Program-made: the position numbers and the translations under genes
The notes under the pieces: model-generated
The model's input: only the letters and a program-made list of their open reading frames with translations
Told to the model about the DNA's origin: nothing
The model's database searches: none
Assembly: GCF_014649655.1 (NCBI RefSeq)
Contig: NZ_BMTL01000049.1
Coordinates: 1-52,469, forward strand
Reading direction: 5' to 3'
DNA: 52,469 nt
Source of the DNA: Streptomyces humidus
GTDB taxonomy: Bacteria > Actinomycetota > Actinomycetes > Streptomycetales > Streptomycetaceae
In this document: one piece after another, positions 26,107 through 33,875 of the stretch
How the letters are laid out: each line of letters begins with the position of its first letter
Position numbering within the stretch: position 1 is the first letter of the stretch

Positions 26107-26529
26107 GGGCTGCCCTTCCTTGCGGATGCGATGTCAGCTGGCAAATGAGTACGACTCGTTGGTTCGTTCCTTGCCTGTCAGCTGCGCCCACACTGCGGAG
26201 CCGGCCGTACCGGTCAGGCAACGTCGTGGTGATGGAACCGAAGTCCTGCGACCTCTCGGCCTCTTTGACGGTCGTGAGCGGGTCTATCCGCGGAAGTGTG
26301 GCGCAAAACGATGTTTACAGGCGTACCGTTCAGCGTCAAGACATGGCGTACGCTAACTTTCCGGTCCGTTCAGAAAAATGTCCAGCGTCCGGAGCCGCCG
26401 GGCCTACGGTGCGTAGGTGCCCTGCTCGACGTGTGACCGAGGACTGGAGATGTGTCGACGCTAGCTGTACTAGTAGTTAGATATGTGTACGGTTAGTTCA
26501 GAAATCTGGCTCGGCTGACAGGAGACGTC
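26107..26529. promoter_or_regulatory. 423-bp divergent promoter region
   Basis: No gene is seen. The AT-richer 26270-26370 and 26455-26510 stretches are the likely promoters. An imperfect dyad, CTAGCTGTACTAGTAGTTAG (26461-26480, central ACTAGT), lies about 50 bp before the rightward start and is a candidate site for the TetR protein encoded at 29406. The string GTTCAGAAA occurs twice, plus one partial copy (GTTCAGCG), possibly as repeated half-sites. ACAGGAGACGTC before the ATG at 26530 is a good ribosome site. Confidence 0.4.
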
Positions 26530-29328
26530 ATGACCACCGCGAGTACGTGGGCAGCTCGGGCGCTGATGGCCCGTCGGGAGGCGGTGGTGGGGCGGCACTC
26601 GCCCATGTTCTACGACGAACCGCTCCACGTGACGTCCGGTCAGGGAGTCTGGCTACGCGGCACGGATGGGATCGACTACCTCGACGCCTACAACAACGTT
26701 CCCCATGTCGGGCACTGCAACCCGGCCGTCGTCCGGGCGATCGCCGACCAGGCCGCGCTGCTGAACGTGCACACGCGCTACCTGCACGAGCCCGTAGTGG
26801 AGTATGCCGAGGCGCTTCTGGCGACCTTCGACCCGCGCTTGGACAAGGTGTTGTTCACCAACAGCGGATCGGAGTCCAACGAACTGGCACTCCGGATCGC
26901 GCGCCAGCACACGGGCAATACGGGCATCGTGGTCACGGATTTCAGCTACCACGGCAACACCACGAGCCTGGCCGAACTCACCACCGGCCTTCGCGTCAAG
27001 GAGCGGCTCGGCTCTCATGTCCGTGCGCTGCGCACTCCGGACCTCGACGCGGACGAGCGGCCCGTGGAGGACGTACTTGACGAAGCTTTGGATCAGGTCG
27101 CTGCCGCGTTGGCGTCGCTGAAGGCAGCCGGACATGGCGTCTCTGCTTTCCTGTTCGACCCGCTGTTCTCGACAGAAGGACTCCTTCGTACGCCGCCGGG
27201 CTACGTCGAAGCCGTGGCGACCATGATCCGTGCGGCGGGCGGCCTGGTCATCGCGGACGAGGTGCAGTCCGGGCTAGGAAGGTCCGGCTCGCAGTTCTGG
27301 GGCCACGAGCTGTACGACATCGCGCCCGACCTGGTGACGTTGGGTAAACCGCTAGGCAACGGTCATCCAGTGGGCGGCGTGGTCACCACGACCGAACTGC
27401 TGGAGGAGTTCGGCACGGACAACCTCTACTTCAACACCTTCGCAGGCAATCCGGTCTCGGCCGCCGCGGGTCTGGCGGTTCTGCGGGAGATGGCCGACCG
27501 CGAGCTGCAGCGAAACGCATGGGACGTCGGTGCCCGCGCGCGCGAGCTCCTGGAGAAGCTGGTCGAGCACCGGCCCCACGTCAAAGCGGTGCGGGGGCAG
27601 GGACTCTTCTTCGGCCTGGAACTCGTCGATGACAACGGTCAGCCGGGAACCGCGCAGGCGAAGTGGGTCGTCGAGAACATGCGCCGCCGAGGGGTCCTGA
27701 TCAGCAGGATCGGCCCGCACGACAACGTTCTCAAGATCCGCCCACCGATGATCTTCGAACGGGAACATGTCGATCTGCTCGTCGAGCGTCTCACCGCGAG
27801 CCTCGACGATCTGGAAACCACTGAAGCACACGAGCAGGCTGCATCGCCGGCGTCGGCCACCAGGAACGGAAGGAAAGGCAGAGTGAACTCTCCGCTTCGG
27901 ACAGGGCTGTTCATTGACGGCAAATGGCGCTCGAATTCGAATAAGTTCGACGTTCTGAACCCGGCGGACGGGTCGCTCGCCGCCCGCGTCTCCGCCGGTG
28001 GGGAGTCCGACGTGGACGATGCGGTGCAGGCCGCCCGGCGTGCGCTCGCCGGCGAGTGGGCCGAAGTTCCGGGCGCCAGGCGCGCTGCGCTGCTGAACCG
28101 CCTCGCGGACATGGTCGAACGGGACGCCGACACGCTGGCCCGTCTCGAAGCCCTGGACATCGGCAAACCGGTGGGACAGCCCGCCGCGTTCGACGTGCCC
28201 AATGCCATCGCGACGTTCCGGCATTTCGCCGGTTGGGCGGACAAGATCCAAGGCACGACAGTGCCGACCGCCGGTTACCAGGGTCGCCCGACACATTCCT
28301 ACACGGTGCGTGAACCGATAGGCGTGATCGGCGCGATCATTCCCTGGAACACCCCGCTGATGATCGCCGCCTGGAAGCTGGGACCGGCGCTGGCGGCGGG
28401 AAACACAGTGGTAGTCAAACCCGCCGAAGACGCCCCGCTGTCGATCCTGCACCTCGCGGGACTCATCGAGGAGGCTGGATTCCCGCCCGGTGTCGTGAAT
28501 GTCGTCCCTGGCTTTGGCGACGTGGCGGGAGCTGCCTTGGTGCGTCACCCAGGCGTTGACAAGATCAGTTTCACCGGCTCGCCGGAGGTCGGCCGGGAGA
28601 TCCAGAAGGCCGCTGCCGACACCTTCAAACGGGTGACCCTGGAACTGGGCGGCAAGAGCCCACAGATCGTCCTGGAGGACGCCGATGTCGAGGCGGCGGT
28701 TCAAGGGATCGCCATGGGCCTGTTCTTCAACCAGGGCGAAGTGTGCGCAGCGGGAACGCGGATCCTGGTTCACCGGTCGCGCTACGAGCGCGTCGTCTCG
28801 CTGCTGGCGGACGTGGCGAAGGCTCAGGTGGTGGGTGACCCGTTCGACCCGGACACCACGATGGGTGCGCTGATCAGCCGCGAACATCTGGATCGCGTCC
28901 TCAGCTATATCGAGCGGGGCAAGGCCGAGGGTGCACGGCTCGTCGCGGGTGGCGGTCGCCCCTCGACGAAGGGATATTTCGTCGAGCCCACGATCTTCGC
29001 GGATGTCCGCAATGACTCCGCCATCGCCCGCGAGGAGATTTTCGGCCCGGTCGGCGCGGTGATGCCTTTCGATGATGTCGATGAGGCCGTTCGTATCGCC
29101 AACGAGACCGAGTACGGGCTCGCTGCCACCATCTGGACCCGCGACGTGAGTCTGGCGCACACGGTGGCGCGGCGGTTGCGCGTCGGGACCGTCTGGGTCA
29201 ATGGTTGGGCGGCCATCGACCCGGCCCTGCCCTGGGGCGGTATGAAGGCCAGCGGCATTGGCCGGGAGCTGGGTTGGAGCGGCATCCTGGCCAGTACCGA
29301 GGAAAAGGTCGTCACCGTTGTGCTCTGA
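26530..29328 (+). CDS. Fused class III aminotransferase-like phospholyase + aldehyde dehydrogenase
   Basis: A 932-residue two-enzyme protein. Residues 1-435 are a fold-type I PLP enzyme: NNVPHVGHCNP at 55-65, FTNSGSESNELALR, D243 in IADEVQSG, and Schiff-base K273 in TLGKPLGNGHP. The NNVPHVGHC, LLNVHTRYLHE and GPHDNVLKIRPPM segments match what I recall of ethanolamine-phosphate and phosphohydroxylysine phospho-lyases more than ordinary transaminases. Residues 452-932 are a full-length ALDH with E705 (VTLELGGKSP) and C739 (NQGEVCAAGT). The linker contains a GGAAGGAAAGG sequence 5 bp before an in-frame GTG (27883), as if two genes were joined. Likely reaction: phospho-amino alcohol to aldehyde, then to acid. 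A transaminase-ALDH is the alternative. Confidence 0.88.
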   Translation: MTTASTWAARALMARREAVVGRHSPMFYDEPLHVTSGQGVWLRGTDGIDYLDAYNNVPHVGHCNPAVVRAIADQAALLNVHTRYLHEPVVEYAEALLATFDPRLDKVLFTNSGSESNELALRIARQHTGNTGIVVTDFSYHGNTTSLAELTTGLRVKERLGSHVRALRTPDLDADERPVEDVLDEALDQVAAALASLKAAGHGVSAFLFDPLFSTEGLLRTPPGYVEAVATMIRAAGGLVIADEVQSGLGRSGSQFWGHELYDIAPDLVTLGKPLGNGHPVGGVVTTTELLEEFGTDNLYFNTFAGNPVSAAAGLAVLREMADRELQRNAWDVGARARELLEKLVEHRPHVKAVRGQGLFFGLELVDDNGQPGTAQAKWVVENMRRRGVLISRIGPHDNVLKIRPPMIFEREHVDLLVERLTASLDDLETTEAHEQAASPASATRNGRKGRVNSPLRTGLFIDGKWRSNSNKFDVLNPADGSLAARVSAGGESDVDDAVQAARRALAGEWAEVPGARRAALLNRLADMVERDADTLARLEALDIGKPVGQPAAFDVPNAIATFRHFAGWADKIQGTTVPTAGYQGRPTHSYTVREPIGVIGAIIPWNTPLMIAAWKLGPALAAGNTVVVKPAEDAPLSILHLAGLIEEAGFPPGVVNVVPGFGDVAGAALVRHPGVDKISFTGSPEVGREIQKAAADTFKRVTLELGGKSPQIVLEDADVEAAVQGIAMGLFFNQGEVCAAGTRILVHRSRYERVVSLLADVAKAQVVGDPFDPDTTMGALISREHLDRVLSYIERGKAEGARLVAGGGRPSTKGYFVEPTIFADVRNDSAIAREEIFGPVGAVMPFDDVDEAVRIANETEYGLAATIWTRDVSLAHTVARRLRVGTVWVNGWAAIDPALPWGGMKASGIGRELGWSGILASTEEKVVTVVL

Positions 29329-29405
29329 ACGATTCCGCGTGCTCCGCCCGGGTATCGCCGGACATCACCGGCCGGCGATGAAGTCGACATCGAAGGAGTC
29401 CCGTC

Positions 29406-30023
29406 GTGGCTGCCAGAGCTAAATCGGATGAGCGCTCGGCGCGGCCGTCGCTACGGGAGCGGAACCGGCTGAGGACGCGCCGGGAGCTGCTCGACGCAGC
29501 GCTGGAGGTCTTCGCCGAATCCGGGTACGGTTCGGCCACCGTGGAGAACATCGCCGCCCGAGCCGGCGCGTCCAAGGTGACGTTGTACAGCTATTTTCCG
29601 CAGGGCCGCGAACAGTTGTTCCGGGAGCTGTACGAGGAGATCAACAACGAGTTGATCGAGAAGGTCAATGAGATCTTCGCCGGCGAAGGCGACCTCACCG
29701 ACCGCGTGGTGGCCATGATGGGCGCGGTGCTCGAGATTGGTCAACGGCCTCTGATCGGCCGCTTCTATTCCATCGACGACCCGGCATTGGACGTTGCGCT
29801 GACGCCCGTGCGAGGCCACGCCTCCCGTGTCTGCGCTGACCTGATCGCCGCGGATCTCGCTGCCGCGCGCAAGGCCGGTTCGGTCACGACGAAGGCCACA
29901 CCAGAGGCGATCAGCGAACTGTTGGTGGGGGCGGTGCGTTCGGGCCTGTCAAAGGTAGCCCGGCAGCGTGCCCAGCCTGCCGACATCCTCGAGGCCATGC
30001 GTGCCCTCGTCAGCGGACTATGA
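29406..30023 (+). CDS. TetR-family transcriptional regulator
   Basis: A 205-residue TetR protein. A basic N-terminal arm precedes the helix-turn-helix ATVENIAARAGASKVTLYSYF, and a helical effector domain follows. GTG start with GGAG 10 bp upstream. It follows the fused phospholyase/ALDH gene by 77 bp in the same direction, so it most likely regulates that gene and the divergent amidohydrolase/kinase operon. After its stop the DNA passes into a truncated MaoC gene, so the right edge of this module lies here. Confidence 0.9.
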   Translation: MAARAKSDERSARPSLRERNRLRTRRELLDAALEVFAESGYGSATVENIAARAGASKVTLYSYFPQGREQLFRELYEEINNELIEKVNEIFAGEGDLTDRVVAMMGAVLEIGQRPLIGRFYSIDDPALDVALTPVRGHASRVCADLIAADLAAARKAGSVTTKATPEAISELLVGAVRSGLSKVARQRAQPADILEAMRALVSGL

Positions 30024-30109
30024 GCACGGCTGGTCCTGACTGAAAAATGAGGTAGCCGCCGATTGCTCGTTCCCCCGAGCGATCGGCGCTGATCCCGAAC
30101 CCGCCAAGG

Positions 30110-30406
30110 ATGCCGGTCGGAACCACTGTGGCGCACGGCTACCTCACCCTGTCGCTGCTCATCCCGCTGTGGACCCAGCTCCTGGATGTAAGCGACGCCA
30201 CAACGAAGGTCAACTACGGGCTCGACAAGGTGCGTTTCCCCGCGCCCGTGCCAGCCGGAGCGTCGATCCGGCCGGCCGGTTCCATCGCGAAGGTCGAGGA
30301 AGCGGCCGTCGGCGGTGTGCAGATCACCGCCGACGTCGTGGTCGCCATCCGAGATGGCGCCAAGCCGGCGTGCATAGCGCAGCCCGTGTTCCGGTTCCAC
30401 CATTGA
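30110..30406 (+). pseudogene. C-terminal part of a MaoC-type hydratase
   Basis: 98 residues covering only the second half of a MaoC/hot-dog dehydratase: TTVAHGYLTLSLLIPLW, NYGLDKVRFPAPVPAGASIR, VQITADVVVAIRDGAKPACIAQPVFRF. The N-terminal third with the catalytic D-x-x-x-x-H motif is missing; a degenerate DPEPAKDAG string lies upstream in another frame. The following CoA-ligase gene begins 25 bp later, as in intact hydratase-ligase operons. A hydratase fragment with the opposite half preserved lies at 45383-45603; the two overlap by the HGYLTLSLLIPLW segment, so they are remnants of two copies, not one split gene. Confidence 0.7.
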
Positions 30407-30430
30407 GCACCGTGCGACAAGGGAGTCGTC

Positions 30431-31975
30431 ATGATCTACCGCAGTCCCGAGCCAACCATTGAAGTTCCCGACGTCTCGCTCGTGGATCATGTCCTGGCGC
30501 GAGCCCGGGAGTTCGGCGACAAGGTCGCCCTGGTCGACGCGGCCTCGGGTGAACGGCTGACCTACCGCGAACTCGTCGAGGGTGTCGACGCCGGGTCCGG
30601 GGCGCTGGCTCGGCTCGGCGTGCGACCCGGCCAGGTCGTCGCCGTGATGAGCCACAATCAACCCCGTTATCCGCTCGCGGTATACGCGGCGCTCGCGATC
30701 GGCGCCGCCGTCACTCCGATCAATCCGGTGCTCACCACCGGCGAACTGATCAAGCAGCTCGCCGGCTCGCAGGCAAGCGTCCTGATCACGTCGGAGGAAG
30801 CGGCGGGTAAAGCGGCCGAGGCCGCTGACGCAGCGGGCATCGAGCTCCGGTTCGTCCTCGGCGAGGCGGAGGGCTTCCGGCCGTTCAGCGAACTGACCGG
30901 CTCCGGCGCCTCCCGGCCCCGGGTGGCCCTCGATCCCGCCACGGCGATCGCGGCCCTGCCGTTCTCCAGTGGCACGACCGGCCTGTCGAAGGGGGTGATG
31001 CTGACCCACCGCAACCTGGTCGCCAACCTCGAGCAGATCGCCGCCGGGTGGCCGGTTACCCAGGACGAGGTCCTCGCGGCTGCGTTGCCGTTCTTTCACA
31101 TCTACGGGTTTACCATCATCCTCAACTCCGCGCTCAAAGCCGGTGCGACGGTCGTGACGCTGGCCCGCTACAGCCTTCCGGCGTACCTGAGGATGGTGCA
31201 GGAACACCGAGTGACCCGGGCATTCCTGGCACCTCCGATGGTGCTGGGTCTGGCCACGGACGATGAGGTCGGCGGCTACGACCTGTCCTCACTGCGGTTG
31301 GCCATCTGTGGGGCGGCGCCCTTGGACGTGGACGTGACCGCACGCGCTGAACGACGGTTGGGCTGCCTGATCCGTCAGGGGTACGGCATGACCGAGGCCA
31401 GTCCCGGAACGAACTCGGTACCTGATGCCGAGTTCGCGACGACCCCGGCGGGGTCGGTTGGGCGCCTGATGCCTTCCACTGAGGCCCGTCTGGTCGACCC
31501 GGTCACCGGCGACGACTGCGATCCTGGGCAACCCGGCGAGCTGTGGATCCGCGGCCCACAGGTGATGGCCGGTTACCTGCACAATCCCGCGGCGACCGCC
31601 GAGACACTCGTCGCGGACGGTTGGCTGCGGACGGGCGACATCGTCAAGGTGGACGAGTCCGGCAACTTCTGGGTCGTTGACCGGTTGAAGGAACTGATCA
31701 AGTACAAGGGCTACCAGGTCGCACCCGCGGAGCTGGAGTCGTTGTTGCTCACGTACCCCGAGGTGCGAGACGCTGCTGTGGTCGGCATGCCACATGCGGA
31801 AGGCGGCGAAGCTCCGAAGGCCTTCGTGGTCTCCTCGGCACCCCTGGACCCGGACGACCTGATGACGTGGGTCGCGGAACGGGTGGCGCCGTACAAGAAG
31901 GTGCGGGCGGTCGAGTTCGTGTCGGAGATCCCGCGTTCGGCCGCGGGGAAGATCCTCCGCCGGCTCCTCAAGTAG
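30431..31975 (+). CDS. 4-coumarate-CoA-ligase-like acyl-CoA synthetase
   Basis: A 514-residue ANL adenylate-forming ligase with the P-loop PFSSGTTGLSKGVMLTHRNLVAN, GYGMTEASPGT, GELWIRGPQVMAGYL, the hinge KELIKYKGYQVAPAELE and the catalytic lysine in PRSAAGKILRRLLK. The GELxxRGPQVMxGY and YKGYQVAPAELE wording is characteristic of 4CL-type ligases for hydroxycinnamates and related arylalkanoates. A GGGAG-like site precedes the ATG. It is intact although its upstream hydratase is truncated and the downstream DNA is scrap. It would supply the activation step of phenylpropanoid side-chain degradation. Confidence 0.88.
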   Translation: MIYRSPEPTIEVPDVSLVDHVLARAREFGDKVALVDAASGERLTYRELVEGVDAGSGALARLGVRPGQVVAVMSHNQPRYPLAVYAALAIGAAVTPINPVLTTGELIKQLAGSQASVLITSEEAAGKAAEAADAAGIELRFVLGEAEGFRPFSELTGSGASRPRVALDPATAIAALPFSSGTTGLSKGVMLTHRNLVANLEQIAAGWPVTQDEVLAAALPFFHIYGFTIILNSALKAGATVVTLARYSLPAYLRMVQEHRVTRAFLAPPMVLGLATDDEVGGYDLSSLRLAICGAAPLDVDVTARAERRLGCLIRQGYGMTEASPGTNSVPDAEFATTPAGSVGRLMPSTEARLVDPVTGDDCDPGQPGELWIRGPQVMAGYLHNPAATAETLVADGWLRTGDIVKVDESGNFWVVDRLKELIKYKGYQVAPAELESLLLTYPEVRDAAVVGMPHAEGGEAPKAFVVSSAPLDPDDLMTWVAERVAPYKKVRAVEFVSEIPRSAAGKILRRLLK

Positions 31976-32020
31976 CGACAACCGCAGGAGGCCGGCCCCC
32001 GTCCGCACCCGGTTTCCTGC

Positions 32021-32394
32021 GTGGGTTCGTCTTACGCAATGGCGGCCCCTCTGCTCGCGGTGGTCGCCGCGATCGAGGCCGCCGACCTGATCTTCGCCGT
32101 CGACAGCGTCCCGGCCGTCCTCGCAGTCAGCGACGACACCTTCATCGTCTACACCAGCAACGCGTTCGCCATCCTCGGCCTGCGGGCCCTCCACTTCATG
32201 CCCGCTGGCCTGCTGGACCGCTTCCACTACCTGAACAAGGGCCTGGCGATCATTCTCGCCTTCATCGGCGTCAAGCTCATCCTCCAGGCATCCCACAAGA
32301 TGATCAGCCCCGGCATCCCGGAAATCCCCTCACCGATCAGCCTCGCAGTCATCGTCATCGTCCTGGCAGGTTCCGTGGTGCTCAGCCTCCCCAC
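32021..32394 (+). pseudogene. C-terminal fragment of a TerC-family membrane protein
   Basis: The segment APLLAVVAAIEAADLIFAVD, then SVPAVLAVSDDTFIVYTSNAFAIL, RFHYLNKGLAIILAFIGVKL and SPISLAVIVIVLAGSVVLSL, carries the transmembrane helices and acidic metal-binding motifs of actinobacterial TerC proteins (tellurite resistance / metal homeostasis). The N-terminal half is absent and the C-terminus runs into unrelated sequence. The GTG at 32021 gives an open frame but not a complete protein. It lies directly behind an unrelated ligase gene, so it is a rearrangement scrap. Confidence 0.75.
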
Positions 32395-32469
32395 GGCGCC
32401 CCGTACTGGTCGGGCAACCCGGAGCGGGCCGGCTGGACCAGGCGCCCAGGCGCCCAGCCGCCCGCAGCG

Positions 32470-32820
32470 GCACCCGCGAACTGCGCGGTACCCCCTGCTG
32501 CCCCGGCGTCGTCGAGGGGCCCGCGGTGGTCACCAACACCCCCCGCGACATTGGCGGCGGCATCCTGCTCAATTACCGCACCGACCCCGGCTGGGTGGCC
32601 GCGCTGTCCTCGGCCGCCGCGCTGGTCATCGAATGGGGCGGGCAGCTCTCTGACTCATGTGGCGGTCACGGCGCGGGAGTTGGGTATCCCCACCGTCGCC
32701 CAGGCTAAGAACGCCACGACCGAGATCCGTACCGGCACACGCCTGCGCGCCACCGGCGCCGCCGGCACGGTCACCGTACTCGCCGACCCGCCGGAGGATG
32801 GCGGACACCGCGCGGTGAGG
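32470..32820 (+). pseudogene. PEP-utilising mobile-domain fragment, frameshifted
   Basis: Two frames carry successive parts of the swivelling phosphohistidine domain of a pyruvate-phosphate-dikinase/PEP-synthase-like enzyme. The first is VVTNTPRDIGGGILLNYRTD to AAALVIEWGG. After a shift near 32640 it continues SLTHVAVTARELGIPTVAQA and TRLRATGAAGTVTVLADP. The (S/T)H with the phosphorylatable histidine and the ARELGIP motif are recognisable. The ATP-grasp and PEP-binding domains are missing. Together with the TerC fragment this forms about 0.8 kb of debris bordering the hpa operon. Confidence 0.6.
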
Positions 32821-32870
32821 GGCCCCGGAAGGGCGCGAAGCACCTCCGGTCCCCCCAACCGCCCGGAGCG

Positions 32871-33875
32871 TCAGCCGAGGCCGTCCGCACCCACCTGGAC
32901 CGCGGACTCGTCGAGGACGGTGTCGGTGACGGGCCGCGGGCGTCCGTCCAGGTCAAGGACGGGGACGGCCTCCTTGTACCAGGACTCGATGACGGCGTTG
33001 CCCCAGAAGTCGCGGCGGCGGTCGTCGCGGACGTTCCAGCGGTACGTCTCGTGGTCGGGGTCGCCGGTGTAGTAGTCCGAGGTGTAGATCTCCACGCGGT
33101 GGCCGTCGGGGTCGCGGAGATAGAGGTAGAAGGCGTTGGAGACGCCGTGCCGGCCGGGGCCGCGTTCGATGTGGTGCTCCTTGTGCAGCGAGCCGAAGAG
33201 GTCGGCCGCGCGCAGGACCTGGTGGGACTCGTGGGTGGCCACCCCGACGTGGTGCAGGCGCGGCCCGGCACCCCCCGTGAAGGCGACGTCGTGGACGGTC
33301 TGCTTGCGGTACATCCAGGCCGCGTACAGCTCGTGCTCGTCGCCCTCGATGGTCTCCGAGCAGCCGAAGCCGAGGGAGCGGTAGTGGGCGTAGGCGGCGG
33401 GGATGTCGGGGGTGCAGATGTTGAAGTGGTCGAGGCGGGCGATCTCGGCGCCGTGGCGCAGGTCGTAGCGCTGGATGAGGCGCTCGGCGCGGTCGATCTC
33501 GTGGAAGAACTCCACGGGGAAGCCGAGCGGGTCGACGACGCGGACGGCGTCGCCGATGCCGTGTGTTCCCTCGCCCTTCTTCACGCGCCGGACGGGACGG
33601 CCGAGGTCGGCGAAGAACTTCTCCGCCTTGTCGACGTCCTCGGGGGTGCGGACGCGATAGGAGATGTGGTCGAGGGCCGCCAGCTCGCCCTTGCGCAGCA
33701 CCAGCGAGTGGTGGGTGAGTTCGTCGGTGCCGCGCAGGTACAGCGACTCGGCGTCCTCGTGCTGGACGTGGAAGCCGAGCATGTCGACCCAGAACCAGCG
33801 GGCTGCGCCGAGGTCGGTGACGGCGAGCTGGGCGTAGGCGGACCGGACGACGTCGGGGGCGTTCGAGGCGATCAT
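32871..33875 (-). CDS. hpaD: Homoprotocatechuate (3,4-dihydroxyphenylacetate) 2,3-dioxygenase
   Basis: A 334-residue extradiol dioxygenase that opens the ring of homoprotocatechuate to 5-carboxymethyl-2-hydroxymuconate semialdehyde. It aligns by eye along its length with the Brevibacterium fuscum enzyme at a constant offset of five: iron ligands H150 (LDHFN), H209 (LHHV) and E262 (RVEIYT), and catalytic H195 (KQTVHD) and H243 (GPGRHGVSNAFY). The C-terminal lid DYYTGDPDHETYRWNVRDD is present. It is the last gene of the operon and overlaps hpaE by 4 bp. Confidence 0.95.
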   Translation of the reverse strand: MIASNAPDVVRSAYAQLAVTDLGAARWFWVDMLGFHVQHEDAESLYLRGTDELTHHSLVLRKGELAALDHISYRVRTPEDVDKAEKFFADLGRPVRRVKKGEGTHGIGDAVRVVDPLGFPVEFFHEIDRAERLIQRYDLRHGAEIARLDHFNICTPDIPAAYAHYRSLGFGCSETIEGDEHELYAAWMYRKQTVHDVAFTGGAGPRLHHVGVATHESHQVLRAADLFGSLHKEHHIERGPGRHGVSNAFYLYLRDPDGHRVEIYTSDYYTGDPDHETYRWNVRDDRRRDFWGNAVIESWYKEAVPVLDLDGRPRPVTDTVLDESAVQVGADGLG

